A stretch of DNA of 64,000 nt from Lagopus muta (Eukaryota > Chordata > Aves > Galliformes > Phasianidae): NCBI RefSeq assembly GCF_023343835.1, contig NC_064433.1, positions 32,147,214 to 32,211,213 of the forward strand. The letters are read 5' to 3'. Shown one piece after another: positions 36,932 to 49,600 of this stretch (its first letter is position 1; every line of letters starts with the position of its first letter). A model generated the notes under the pieces. The model searched no databases, had not been told where the DNA came from, and saw only the letters and a list, made by a program, of their open reading frames with translations. The translations under genes were made by a program, and so were the position numbers.

Positions 36932-38707
36932 AAATCAGAAAATCAAAACTGTACATAGAGAATCTACTTCTGAAGTCCTGGAAACTGAAGCTGAAATATA
37001 AGTCCTCTGTCCAGAAAAGCTGTTTCAATTGTTTATAAATGAATAATTCCCATTGGTAGTGGATGGGGACACTCCCCAAGTTACACTGGGTTATTAAGTG
37101 CTTTGTTGGAATTTTATCTCAAAAGGAGACACTCAAATGTGACCATTCTTAAAAATATAATTTAAAAAAACTGAAGGTCACAAAGAACATTGGGTTTAAG
37201 GAAACTTTCCATGTTTTGTTCATCCTTTTCAGTGTTAGAATTTCTGAACGGTAAAAACAATCCCTTTAAAATGCTAACCATCAGGTTCTGGAGACGTATT
37301 CATCTATTCTTTGCATGCCACTTGAAAATGCAATGTTCTGTTAAGTGCTAAATATATTCTAGCAAGCAAAAACCACTTAGTGGTGAAAAAGGACAAAAGC
37401 CATGCATACATAAACAAAAGCTATATCTTTCCTGTTATTTGCAAGGTATAAAATAATTCAAGAAGTTCACTTAGAGTGATATCACCCAACATAACGGGAA
37501 ATGAGTGAAAGAGAAGGATCATCTAGAAAGAGCAGCAGGCAAAGCATTTCACATTAATTGGACTTTCCTTGTGTCTAACTCAGTTTTCACATATTAAAAG
37601 AAAAAACGTCCATCATAGAAACGTAATTTTGAGGAATATTTCTGCTGTGTCAGTGGATACAATTAATGATCACGTAACATTTTAATATCCAATTGTGTCA
37701 GGGGACAACATCCCAACTCATGATGAACAACCTAATTGGATTGGTCACAATAACACCTTATGACAGACATCAAGGGGCATATGCTCTTCATTTTGATCTC
37801 AGAGAAAAGGGTCATGCTCTGTAATGATGAAACATTCTTTTGCCTTCAGCAAAACTGTTTGCACACAGCTCTCATCAGCTCTGCAGAGCACAAACATAGA
37901 GCAGAATATTAAGAAGACTGTTCTAGGAGTTCATTACTTCAGTTTGCCTTCACTAAGTTGTTTCTAGGAACAGCAATTAGGAAGGCAATAATAAAATTGT
38001 GCTCTGTGGGTCTTATAACACCAAAGATTTATTTATTACACTTTTAGTTCTTGATGTTGTAAACTGCTTCATATGACCCTTTCTGCAATGGAAGATTGCA
38101 TGAAACAATAACGGAGAATTAATTTAAAAGTCAGGCAACATGTTTCTATACCCTGCAACAAAGCTCAAAATGCTGACACATCAACTAATTGGTTTTGTTT
38201 GTTTATTTGTGTGTGTTTGTTATTGTAACAAGCTGGAATTCTACTCATGGACCCAAATGCCACTGGGATGCATACTGTAATATATACATCTTCTGATCCT
38301 ATCTGAAGGTGTAATTATATTAGCTTCACTTGATACATAAACATATAAAAAAAACTGTGGTAAATCATCTGATGCAAAACACACTGAAAACAGATAAAAA
38401 GGAATGAGACTCCTAAAGGGGTCAAGTAGATACAGGGCCAAAGTATCTTACATTTCTGTATCACAGAGTATACCAGAACCAAAGAAGAACCAGAGGAAGG
38501 TTTCATCAGAGACGCAACTGAAAAGGCACAGTCACGTGAACTCATCTGAATTCCTCTTCTGCCCACATCCACAGAGAGTAAGTCTTTGTTACTGAAAAGA
38601 GAGGACATAAGCTCTCCTTTTAGAGATGAAGTTGACCATGAGCCAACAATATGCCCTTGTGGCAAAGAATGCTAATGGTATCCTGGTATGCATCAAGCAA
38701 AGTCAAT
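36932..38707. other. Unique AT-rich stretch
   Basis: No gene, RNA gene or transposon is recognised, and no simple repeat of note. Confidence 0.55.
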
Positions 38708-39020
38708 AGAATCATAGGATCATTTGAGTTGGAAGGGATCCTAAAAGGTCATCCTGTCCTACTCTTCTGCAATGAATGACCTACAGCTAGAACACCTTGC
38801 TCAGAGCTCCATCCAGCCTGATCTTGAGTGTCTCCAGGGATGAAGAATCCACCACCTATCTGGGCAACCTGCCTCACTACCCTTATCATAAATACTTCTT
38901 CCTTATATGCAGCCTAATCTTCCTTTTAGTTTGAAGCCCCTTGTCATATCACAAGGGATCTTGATTACAAGTCTTTCCCTTTCATTTCTATAGCTTCCCT
39001 TAAGGTATCGAAATGTCTAT
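38708..39020 (-). mobile_element. CR1 LINE 3' fragment, minus strand
   Basis: The left end AGAATCATAGGATCATTTGA is the CR1 3' terminus. TTGGAAGGGATCCTAAAAGG, CCATCCAGCCTGATCTTGAG and TGTCTCCAGGGATGAAGAAT follow in CR1 order. Similarity fades near 39020, where ORF2 tail sequence would begin. It is moderately diverged. Confidence 0.92.
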
Positions 39021-39599
39021 TTCCCACATCTAGCTGTACAACTGTGTGGTGAGAATATCCCTGTACAATCAACATGCACTGTTACATACAGTGAGTAAAG
39101 AAAAATGACTGATAGCCATTCAAATCCTTGCTTTATATCGGTGTCCAGCAATACACAAATGTCATGTTGCTTATACAGTCTACATAGGAGGTCAGGTTTC
39201 ATAATCCAAGTTTTTACAGCTACATCATTGCAGTTTTTACCTCCTCTCCTTTGCCAGAATTTTTATTATTCTACCTGCTGTACGTTTTTTTTTTCCCCTT
39301 AATGTACAGATCACACACTGCTACTCCAAGTAACACGCATAGTTGTTCATATTTTCCTCTATGTAGGAAGGTAATACTTGTTATGAGCAAGCACACACCA
39401 GCTATTAACATTAATGGAAATTATATATCCATACACATTAGGGAGAGAACAGACCTCTCAGATGTTAAAGGCAATTTCATAAAGAAGCAGGGAAATTTTA
39501 GCTAATATGTAGTGATGTTATTTCCAGAAATGCCTAATCTGGGACAAAATAAAAGCTGTAGGATTTGAGTAGCTGTGAAACAAGATATTGTGCCAATGG
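39021..39599. other. Unique stretch
   Basis: No gene or repeat is recognised. Open frames on both strands are below 85 codons. Confidence 0.55.
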
Positions 39600-40050
39600 T
39601 CTTTTTAACAAAACAGGAACTGAGAACACCGTGTGTCTGATCTCTAAAATCCTAAGAGAACAGTAACACACTGAATGGGTGCAAGTCAAGACTAATCAAT
39701 TTTTCAGTGAATAATTAATATGCATGAAAATTAACTTTGCTGCTGCTTAACAACACAAATGAAAAAAGTACATAGAACCTTAAGCGTCATAGGTATTGAT
39801 TTGAATTAATTTGTTCATTCTTGGGACATAATTACTCCCTTTATGCTAATATATTTTTCACACGGTTATTATGTCATAAATACAATACATTAGTCTCTCT
39901 TCACTTTCTTGTACTAAATGTGCAATTAAAGTATAATTACTCTGCCGTTGCAGACTTTTTAATTTAAATTAGTGAGTGGCTGCTGTAAGTTGGCTGTAAT
40001 TGTATGTGAACTCATTTTATTTTAAAACAATAATAAAAAATTAAATATAT
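39600..40050. promoter_or_regulatory. Candidate homeodomain/POU-rich non-coding element
   Basis: A dense set of sites is visible: TAATTAATATGCATGAAAAT (39712-39731), TTGAATTAATTTG near 39803, ATGCTAAT (39843-39850, POU-octamer-like) and TTTTTAATTTAAATTAG (39956-39972). TAAT-core clusters with octamer-like words are typical of deeply conserved developmental enhancers. Some clustering is expected in AT-rich DNA, so confidence is low without an alignment. Confidence 0.25.
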
Positions 40051-41458
40051 CTGAAGTTTTCCACATTTCTTCTGCTAATGTTCCTACAAGATTCAGTCCT
40101 TGGGTAAAACATTTTTTCCAGTGTGATCCAGAGTGAGCCAGAACTGAGGAGATCTCAAGGGCAGCACATTAGAAAAGCGATCAGTTCAAGAGATTTTCTG
40201 GTCAGCTTCTGGTCAGTGCTACCACAAACATGATAACTGTTCTCACTTGTGAAATTCCCACAGCTGATGAATACAGCAGATAACATGTTCTATTCTGTCA
40301 GAATAGGTTTCTGATTAAAAAAAAAAAGTCTGTCACTTTTACGCAAGATGTTCTCCTGCCTTAGAAGAGGAAGGAGAAAATTAAAGACTATAGGATGAAA
40401 AGCATGGCCGAGTGAATGTTCTCTATGTAAGAAAGCAGTTTTAATAACTGTCATAAACCTAAGCATCAAAGTTACAGAGTGTCAATAAGGCACAGCACAA
40501 TTCTTCTGTTTTTTCAGAGAAATTAATATATTGAATACATCCTAATTTCATAACAGTTTATACACACAAATGAGGTATAAATGCAATCATTAACTAATTA
40601 GTAATGTTTTCAGAAAATAGATAATATAAGATAAATTGAAGTCAGTGTGTGGTGGAACATTTCATACGGCAAATTTTTACATTACTAATTATTTGACTGT
40701 CAGATCTATCTTTTTTGTTCCATGTTTATCATATCTCATACATAAAATCCATATTCAAAACAAAATAATGAGTTAGTAAATTTAGCACTTGAAACTTAGG
40801 AACTTCCATTCGGTGGGCACCCTTCCAAGAAGGACACTCAGTTCTGGTTTTTACCCAAAGAATTCATATAAATATGAGAGTCAGGAAGAATTTAATACTT
40901 AATATTTTATTGCCACCAAGTTTTGTTTCCTCTTCAATCATAATTTGTCCATCAACTATATTGCATAGGATTATGTGTATGGCCACAGAATGAATGCTGT
41001 CTGAGCATACTGAAAAATCATCAAGCTATCTTTACTTTTTTCAGATACGTAAGGCAGAGAAAGGGAATTACATATTTTTAATAGTCAATAGTTCACCCTG
41101 TGCTAAGTGGAATTGCATTAGACAAGAAAAGCCTTCTTGGCACCCCTACATTCTTCTGCATAATTTTAAAAGCCTGTAGAAAAATGTTGTGGGGGTTTCT
41201 TAAAAAATAAAAAGACTCTCAGAAACATATTTAATAGACAACAGGAGACAAGCTAAGCACAGGGAGTGTCACAAGAATCCCTTAAATTCTTGAACAAAAA
41301 GACACATTACAAAAATCCCTAGCTATGAATTGTCCTCAGAAACATGTCTTGGAGACAAGATAGAAATCTTGTACCAATATAGTCCTTATTTGCATGCAGT
41401 ACAATTTTGCATCCTTACTTTTACATTCTTTCTCATACTGAACATAAACAAAGCACAC

Positions 41459-41485
41459 CTACACACACACGCACACACACACACA
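41459..41485 (+). repeat. (CA)n microsatellite
   Basis: About 13 CA units interrupted once by CG. Confidence 0.92.
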
Positions 41486-41680
41486 AAATTAATAAAGCAG
41501 TCAATGAAGTAGTCTTTTAGTAAACCTTACCTAAAATAGGATAGGTTTTAAGAAAGTTATTTCAGTTATATTTTTTCATGAAAAAAAAAAAAAAATCAAC
41601 CTATTTTGGTAGTGAAAGCTTAATATGGACATTACAATGAAAAATGGAATTGCCCATATAACCAGAATCAAATATCTGTC

Positions 41681-41700
41681 TTTTTTTTTTTTTTTTTTTT
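41681..41700 (+). repeat. Poly-T run (20 T)
   Basis: Seen directly. It lies 85 bases downstream of an A15 run (41581-41595), so the two can pair. Confidence 0.92.
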
Positions 41701-43489
41701 CTCTTATGTGCCCTGCATAACAAGGTCCAAGCTGGAAATAAATATTTTGAACAGATGGAAGTTCATTATTTCCTGGAACTCCAAAATTCATACAGCATGT
41801 TTGTTATGCACTGTTATTCATACATGGCTTGTTAAAGCAAGTGACATTTTGCATTGCCACTTGTGCATTTTTGTTGATGAAATATTCCATACTTGCAACA
41901 TACTACCTTGCATCTGTGATACTTCAAATTACTTATCAGATCTTAATAGAGGACAAGCTGACAATTTCCTCAGAACATGAGAATCCTGTATTTTATTTTC
42001 TACATTAAGGAACAGACAAAGGACAGACAAAGAGAGTGGTTAAGGATATGTTTGCAATAGGGTATCCATATTTGTGTGCACTTAATAGTAGATAGGTGTA
42101 GATTTATGTGTCCATAATAGATAACCAATTTATGAGGGAGAAATCATTTCAAAAGTTTGAGAAAGGTTGAAGTGATTCATTTGTACTTCAGAAGTATGCT
42201 TAATAGAGTAACTGCAAAAGAGAACTAAGAGTTGGGAAACAGGCTGCTATTTCGTGACAGTAGACTGTTACTTGACTTGAGCTAATGACACAAGACAATA
42301 TTAGAGTTATTTCTGGGCAGCTGTGAAAACAGCTATTTAATTATAGCTATACCAATTAATTTACCTTCAGTGAGGGTTAAGTATTGACGGATTTTTTCAA
42401 GTCCTCAATTATTTCATTCCTGGCAATAAAATTTCAGCCATACCTGTCTCTTGATATCAAAACTCAAGAGTATTAATTTCTTCTCTTCACTATACTTTAG
42501 AGAATGCAATATAAAATGTGTTTCTAAACATGTTCACAAGCATGCAGCAAAGCAATTTAGAATTCTAGATCCTCAGGTATGTCCTTCGGCAAACAACTCT
42601 AGCTCATTTCATTAATTAAACAGAACATTTCCCAATACATTTAAATGGCTCCAAAGTTTCCGATGTCATTCATTAGTACTAGATTTGAAAGCTCTTAATA
42701 CTTTTATGCTTTTATTGCACTGTGACTAAACAGAATTGTATTTGTGAACATTCTGGTACTTTAGACTGTTCATTAGAATGAAAATAACATTGAAAAGTCA
42801 TTTCACACCGTGCTGTTTAAGTATACTTTTGTATTTCATGTTTTCTCACTACTCTTAATGATTTTGGCAGGAAATTTTAGCTGTTAAATATGCAGATCTA
42901 GAGAAGCATTGTTAAACACTGTAAGGAAAACTAAAAGGGCTTTCACATGTAAATTGAGCTTTCCATTTGCCCCATATATACTAATCATATGCCAAGTGAA
43001 CTTAAAGCTAGAACTAGAAAAATAGAAGACAAATACTTTAGAGCATGGCATACATTTCTGAAAACAGGAGAGTTTTAAGATTAAACAGACAAATTCTATT
43101 ATATTTAAGGAATATGGCACAAATACCCCTTTCCCAACTTGCTCTGAATTGTAAGTAATTGAGTATGATACCAAGCTTTCAACAATGAAACATCTATCTG
43201 CATGTACCAAGATGTATGTCTTTTTAAACAGTGCTTTCATGCTTTCCTACAATGATAACACAAATATATTAACTGGATCTCTCTTTGAAAGGGGAGTGAG
43301 AGAAGAAAGATGTTTAAAGGCTTTTAGAAGCACCTGATTGATGCACTGAAGCTGCTTAGCAACACAGGGCAGAGTCTCTTGAACCACCCTCCTGGAGTCT
43401 TGCACAAATAAGCCAGGATTCCTGTGTATCTGCAGCAAACTAAATAACTACAATGAAGAATAAGGTACAACAGTTCCTGTTAATACTAT

Positions 43490-43655
43490 GTAAACCTGTA
43501 TTTGTACACACCTGCTGCTCTGTGAGTAATAAACCAGGGCTGGAACACATTTTCTGGAGTGGTTTGACTCTTTATTCCTCAACGAACGTTCTGGCCCTTC
43601 CTTAGAATCCGACCATGACTAGGATTCATCACAACTAGTGCTCCAACGTGGAGCC
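43490..43655 (+). mobile_element. ERV LTR 3' part with primer-binding-like site
   Basis: AATAAA at 43528-43533 is followed by GGAGTGGTTTGACTCTTTAT, CTCAACGAACGTTCTGGCCC and GACTAGGATTCATCA, the order of R/U5 in avian class II-like ERV LTRs. Directly after comes TAGTGCTCCAACGTGGAGC (43636-43654), close to a lysine-tRNA primer-binding site but with an extra base and several changes. This places the LTR end at about 43631-43635 and shows a few bases of leader beyond it. The LTR 5' boundary was not located and no gag/pol/env sequence follows, so this is a broken remnant. Confidence 0.5.
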
Positions 43656-46600
43656 AGATTATTTAGTATGTGTGGAAAAATCATAAATTGTCATCAGGCA
43701 CAGCAGAAACCTCCTTTCTCTACTTCTCCATTCGGACTTGAAGAGTTTTACACGTTTGCCTAAGAAACAAACACATGTCAAGTACTACACTGTTACGGAA
43801 TTACTTACAGAAAACAAAACTGGGATAGATAGAATTTTCTTTAACTTACAGGTAAAAGTGAAGAACAACAGGAGGAAACATATTTCAGAACCAAAGTAAA
43901 TTCTCTTAGCAAAGGAGCATGGTCTCAAAAAATAACCTGAACAATAACAGCAATTTCAAAGGAAAAGGTTCAAATATACTCAAATTCAGACTTCGTGATT
44001 TGTCTAGAAAACCAAACAGAAGTGGATAAGTAGCATTTGCTCTCATTTCTGCACGTATGTCAGTATTCTATTATTAAACAGTAATTGAAAGAATTGAATA
44101 GAATTGAACTTTGATACAAATAAGAGGCATGTGACCAGAATACATTTCCTTCTAAATGAAAGACTTGAGTGTTTTCTTAACGTTAAAAAATACATTAAAT
44201 ACATTAAAAAAAAAAAACACAAAACAAAAGAAAAAGAACTCAACTGCATCAAGTTTGACAAAAATGTGCATTCAGAGGAGAACTCTACTTACAGTCTCTT
44301 CTATGGCTAGTAGGCTACAGGAAACACCATAAAATAACATCAAAACACGCTGTTTAATTCAGGCACCTATTTCCTTATCTTTTGAGATTTTTGAGATAAG
44401 TTTTTGGATTTGCTGATAAATTCTGACTGCTTCTAAAAAGGGTTTCACAGCACCTCAAAAGACCAACTTATTTTCTTTAAATAATGCTTACGAAAGATAA
44501 TTATCTTCCTTTTTTTCTTTTTCTATTAGACCTTTTAACATAAATGTCCTACTGCAGATTATTAGAAACGTCTATTACAAGATAAAACTCATAAGTCGGA
44601 TGGTCCCTTGATTTAATAAAATAACTACACATTTCAAATATTATCAGAGAAATAAATGTGGCTCTGGATTCACATTCACTTGAATTTGGTATTTTACAAA
44701 ATAAATGTAATTGATATAATGCACTGGGACAATTATCATAGTATATAACTGATGAAGACATTTGAGTTATGTCAAAGATAAATATAATTCATTACTTTTT
44801 CAAATGTATTTTGTTGTTAATCTCTTCCAAAAGACAATGTCACTACAATGCCCGTAACTAAACTTTCTCAGTGATTCTGTAATTCAGCAGAGAAATCAAG
44901 TTTATGTTAGACTGTTAAAACTTCACGAAATTTTTCATTTACAGACAAAAGTTTTGTATTGAGAGAAGACTTAAACATAAACCTTATTTTACTTTCTGTA
45001 ACAGATAATAACTGTAGTAATTCAGACAAGGATAAATCCTCTTGTGGTTTTTGGAGGTGATCACAACTCCACAGTGGGACTGCAGCATGATGACATAAAA
45101 GACTGCAAGACAATTAATTAAAAAAATGTAATTTTCTTCTGTTTTACACCATCTAATAGTCACAAAAGGAAGACAAAAATAACCTCAGTCCTTTTTACAA
45201 CAAGTCAATCTGAAGGATTATAGAGTCATACTACCCTGCTAACTCTGAGAAAGTAAAGGGAAAAGCAGAGTCCTTTTGTCTTTCATTCAAACTTACAGCA
45301 CTAATCTAAATAACCTACTATTATTCTTGATTGGAAAGTGAAACCTCTACCAACGAGCTACGAGTCCAATATGCTAACAAAACAAAAAGGAAGTCATTAT
45401 TTTAAACTAGGTTGAGTTTTTAAATTACCTATTAGCTAAAATGGATTTTCACCTTCTGATATATTTTTCCAGAAACTGTCTAAGATTGAACTTCAAATTA
45501 TCCCTAGTAATGTGTTATCCCCAGGTGTGTTATTTTTCTAGGGATTCTGAATGAAGAATAACAAGCCATTTGGATGAAATCAAAATAGAAACATAAATTA
45601 TTTCCTTACCTGTAATTTTATCTCCTCTATGAGGGTACCTGCTGCTTTGTTAGTGCAGTACTGATGTGTTTTCTACCTTTGTCCCAAGCTCCAGATTCCT
45701 TTGGTGATTTTCCCCCACTTGCTTACCAGCTTCCACTGCTGGCATTTTGAGGTAGTGCACTCACATTTGGCTCCACGAATACTGCCACAGCTGAGGGAAT
45801 ATAAGACAACTAAAAAACAAGTTAGAATACAGGAGAGCAATATCCAGGCAGGAAAAAAAAAATGTTTAAAAACAACGAATCAGTCAGCAACTTGAAATAC
45901 TTTGATCATTTTCCTCTTTCTTTCCATCAATTTAGAGTCTCCAAATAAAGAAAAGACTTTCCCGTGTGCAGAGAAAATTAAGGCAAAGTAGTGAGTGCTG
46001 ACAGAGGAGTGAGCATCCATTTAGAGAATATAAAATTATTTTAAGGGAATCTAATTTTAACGTTCTCCAGTCTGAGTACCCATCACACTATCACTCTAAT
46101 ACAAATAAGAAACAGAAGAAAGGTGGCAGATTTAGAAGATTACAGAAAAATCCCTTTCACCCTTTGTCAGCTCTTAATAGAAGCAAGAAAAGGGAAGAAT
46201 GAAGAGCTTTTCACCGAAAAGCTGTCATAGATGAACAATTAGGATGATTTCTCACTGCCTAGGGAAAAATACATAAAGCCTGGTTCACTAGGAAGTAGTC
46301 AGGGTCACAGTTCCTCATTCCTGACTAGCTGTTGGTCTTGGTTATTAGAGAAAAAGAATGAAAAAGAGAAATCAGTACTTCCAATTTAAATTTTAAAAAA
46401 ATATATACAGAACAGAGAGCAAATTCACCATCTGTGCTTGAAGGAGCATGCAGATGACTAAGTTTCCCTGTGATCTTCTTGAACATCTGACATGTATGAT
46501 CACAACTTCCTGTGACATTCTTGGAAGCATACACGTTGATATTAATTCCAGAAAAATTCTTTGATGGTCCTCATCAGCATTTTCTCCAAACTTGTGATAA

Positions 46601-49600
46601 ACTTGAAATACCTCCTTGCTTGAGTATTATGGATATTTCCAGGTAAAAGATACAACTTCCTGTAACTTCTGCGTTCTGGGGATTACCTTAATGCTGTTTT
46701 TTGGACTTCATAGTGCACAGAAAATTTGAAGTAATGAAGAAAAGGCCAAAAGGTTCTGAAGGTTGTAGCCTTCATATTTCAGGAATGTAAGTAACAATTA
46801 TGTGATTTAATGTCAAGAAAGAGAAAAAGGACTATCGCATGGAAATCTCTTGAATGACTCTCAAAAAGAAATTGGCTTTGCCAGCAATCAGCTTCAAAAC
46901 TGACAAGCTGCATTCTAGGAGAAAGTTTATTCTTCCTTTTTTGTAGATAATGTTGAACAATAACTATTGGCAACTGGAATTAGAATTATGCCTTGAAGAC
47001 AATAAATTTGCTACGCTGTTCTTTTCCAAGATCACTCCAAAAAGATTGCAAGGAGGTACAACAGAGGGATCTCAAGATTCTAGAATAGCTACTGTACATT
47101 TGACTAGATTGGTAACAGCACAAGAAAAGTTAACTTCTTTGGTCTTCTTTTGGCAGGGTTATGTCCCTAAGCCACAAAGCTCAAATTCAAGATGAAAGAA
47201 AAAGCTGCTGTTCTGTCTAGCATTGGTGAGATATTTTCTGGTATTCTCAAACTTGAACACATATAAATTTTGGACAGTTTAAAATACATTAAAATTCTTG
47301 AATCTTCCATTCCATTCACAGGCTAAATAGAAACAATCCATTGTTCACTTGATATGGTACCCATCTTTATAAACTGGAGACACCCTAGTGTTCACTTCTG
47401 GTTTTAGAGACTTTACCAAGATAATGCTACAGATCACATTAGGCAAAGAAGTCATGCTGAAATTGATATTTTGCAGCTTTGCTCAAAATCTTCACTTCAG
47501 AGCTCGATGGTATTTCTCACTGCAGATATAGAAGGCGATGAATGGTAGTCCTTAGGGCTGAAAGATCTGAGAACGAATCATCTGTACGTGCTAATAAAGG
47601 AGCAGAAGAAAGCTCAAAATGTACTTTTAGAACATACAAAAACCTTTGCAGACTTTTCTCAGTAACAGTAGTATTTTGCCCAAGACGAACCAAGTCTTCC
47701 TCAGGGTGAAAAAGGAATAAATTATAAGCCATGAAAATATAAATAATTTTGAAAATCTTACAGAAATAAATTTAATGTTCATCCTCTTATTATTTTTTTT
47801 TTTTAATTCAGTCCTAGAGATCAGTCTCTCATTTAATCTTGCCTGAAACACATATTTTTTTTTTTTCTGTCTAAATACTCTTTGGATAGGAATGGACTGT
47901 TTTCATTATTCTAATTAGGATTCCAACTGATTTGAGAGTTTTTCACTGGTCACACCAGTGACTGTATGAATGCTTTGTATGACTGACTTTGTCTAACTGT
48001 TTTTTATTTTCTATTCATTTTTTTCTCTGCCACTAGAAGGCAAAAAAAGCAGAGCTAAAACAGAGCAGAACATCTGAGGTTTTCTATACAGACCTAATGA
48101 ATAAGAAAATACCTCAAGAAAACTATGAACTTTGGGAGAACTGAAAGTAATACCTTTTAGAAAAGTGGGGTACATTTTCCCACACCCTTACATCATTTCT
48201 GTGGCTGAACAGTTTGTGAAGCTTGTGCAAAACAGAGGCAAGAGTTCTGCATGCAGCATTGGGTAATGAGAGCTTTCAGAATACTCCAGTCCTTCTGAAT
48301 GAAATTCAGTCTTTCTGACTTTCAGAAATGATCCAAAGCACTCACAGACCACAAAAGAGGGTGTGACAATCAAGAAACACTAGTTTTTGAGCATACCAAC
48401 ATTACTCACGTGATGCTGGCATTTGAATGTCATCTCCCTATATTCGTAAGGTACTGCAAACTGACAAAGGTTTCCCATTGCTAAAGCTAAATAAGACTGC
48501 TAGATATTCAAAGATTCTATCTTACATAGCTCTGAAAAGGCACAGATGCTGTAAATGAGAGAAAAAACATCTTTGGTTTCAGTGTTATGCCTTTTCCACT
48601 TTGTAGAGCAGTGGAGAAAACCAGTAATTTACATATGGCCTTCGGAAGTCATTCTTATTTTTCATTATAGAGGCAGAAAATTATTCTTCAGACATGAGTT
48701 TAGTATCTCAAATATGCCAGCAAGAGAAAAACTGAGGAGAAAAAATAATAATTAAAAAAATCACAAGCGGAAGTGGAATCTTTTGGGACAAAGGCAGAAA
48801 ACCTCTCAGCAGGACTGATGGAGTGAAGGATTCCCAGGTGGAAGAAAGCAATACTTGCAAAAAATAACCAATTAGTTAATTAATGACATGCAGTTGAATG
48901 CATTTATGCTTTTCTTTAACAATGACAGAAATATTTGTCTTTGATTTTAGAGTAATTCCATCAATTTTAAAGTTTTGTAAAGGCTAAAATAATGCTGTGC
49001 AATGGATGCTACCTGCAGTTTTGCCAAAAAGAAAACTATCCCCTCATAAAAATGTATAAACCGTAATATATATTACTAACACTTTATGAGTGTGGAAAAG
49101 GGTTTGCAGAAGATTTCATTTCTCATGATTTGTGCAGAGAACCTGCTCATAAAAATAATTGGAATAACACCTCAGAACAGCTACAGACAAGACCTAAGGC
49201 AGTCCCAAGTAGTACCAGGCACAGAAAAAAAGAATCAAGGCAAATTTTCAAAACTTCTAGGCAATTAAATTCTGATAATTAAAAAAAAATAATAGAAATA
49301 CCACTCAGATTTTCATATATTTTCTTAAAGTAACACATTAACAAGCTCTTCCTGTTCAGAAGAACTATACGTACGAATATTGCCTTTATCCATTCTCTTT
49401 CGGTGTCCTGTTTTGCGACAGAAAATTTCTTGGGTTGAATATTTGGACTATCTTGACCTGCCCAAGTTTTACTGTCATTCGATGACTTTGCTTATAACAT
49501 TTCAGACTTCAGATACAAAACACTTTCATTACATAATTTCATACAAAACATTTTTAACATCCCTATTTTTATGTGTCTATTTCATTGCTTTCTGGAATGC

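Larger units (their letters stand above)
40051..43489. other. Unique AT-rich stretch with simple repeats
   Basis: No gene is recognised. It contains a CA microsatellite at 41459-41485, an A15 run at 41581-41595 and a T20 run at 41681-41700. Frames of 118 codons (42884-43240, minus) and 90 codons (41708-41980, plus) resemble no known protein. Confidence 0.5.

Noticed and set aside
47517..47732. Protein-like minus-strand frame (RTDDSFSDLSALRTTIHRLL)
   Set aside because: Composition looks plausible, but only 71 codons with no clear splice sites and no recognised homology.
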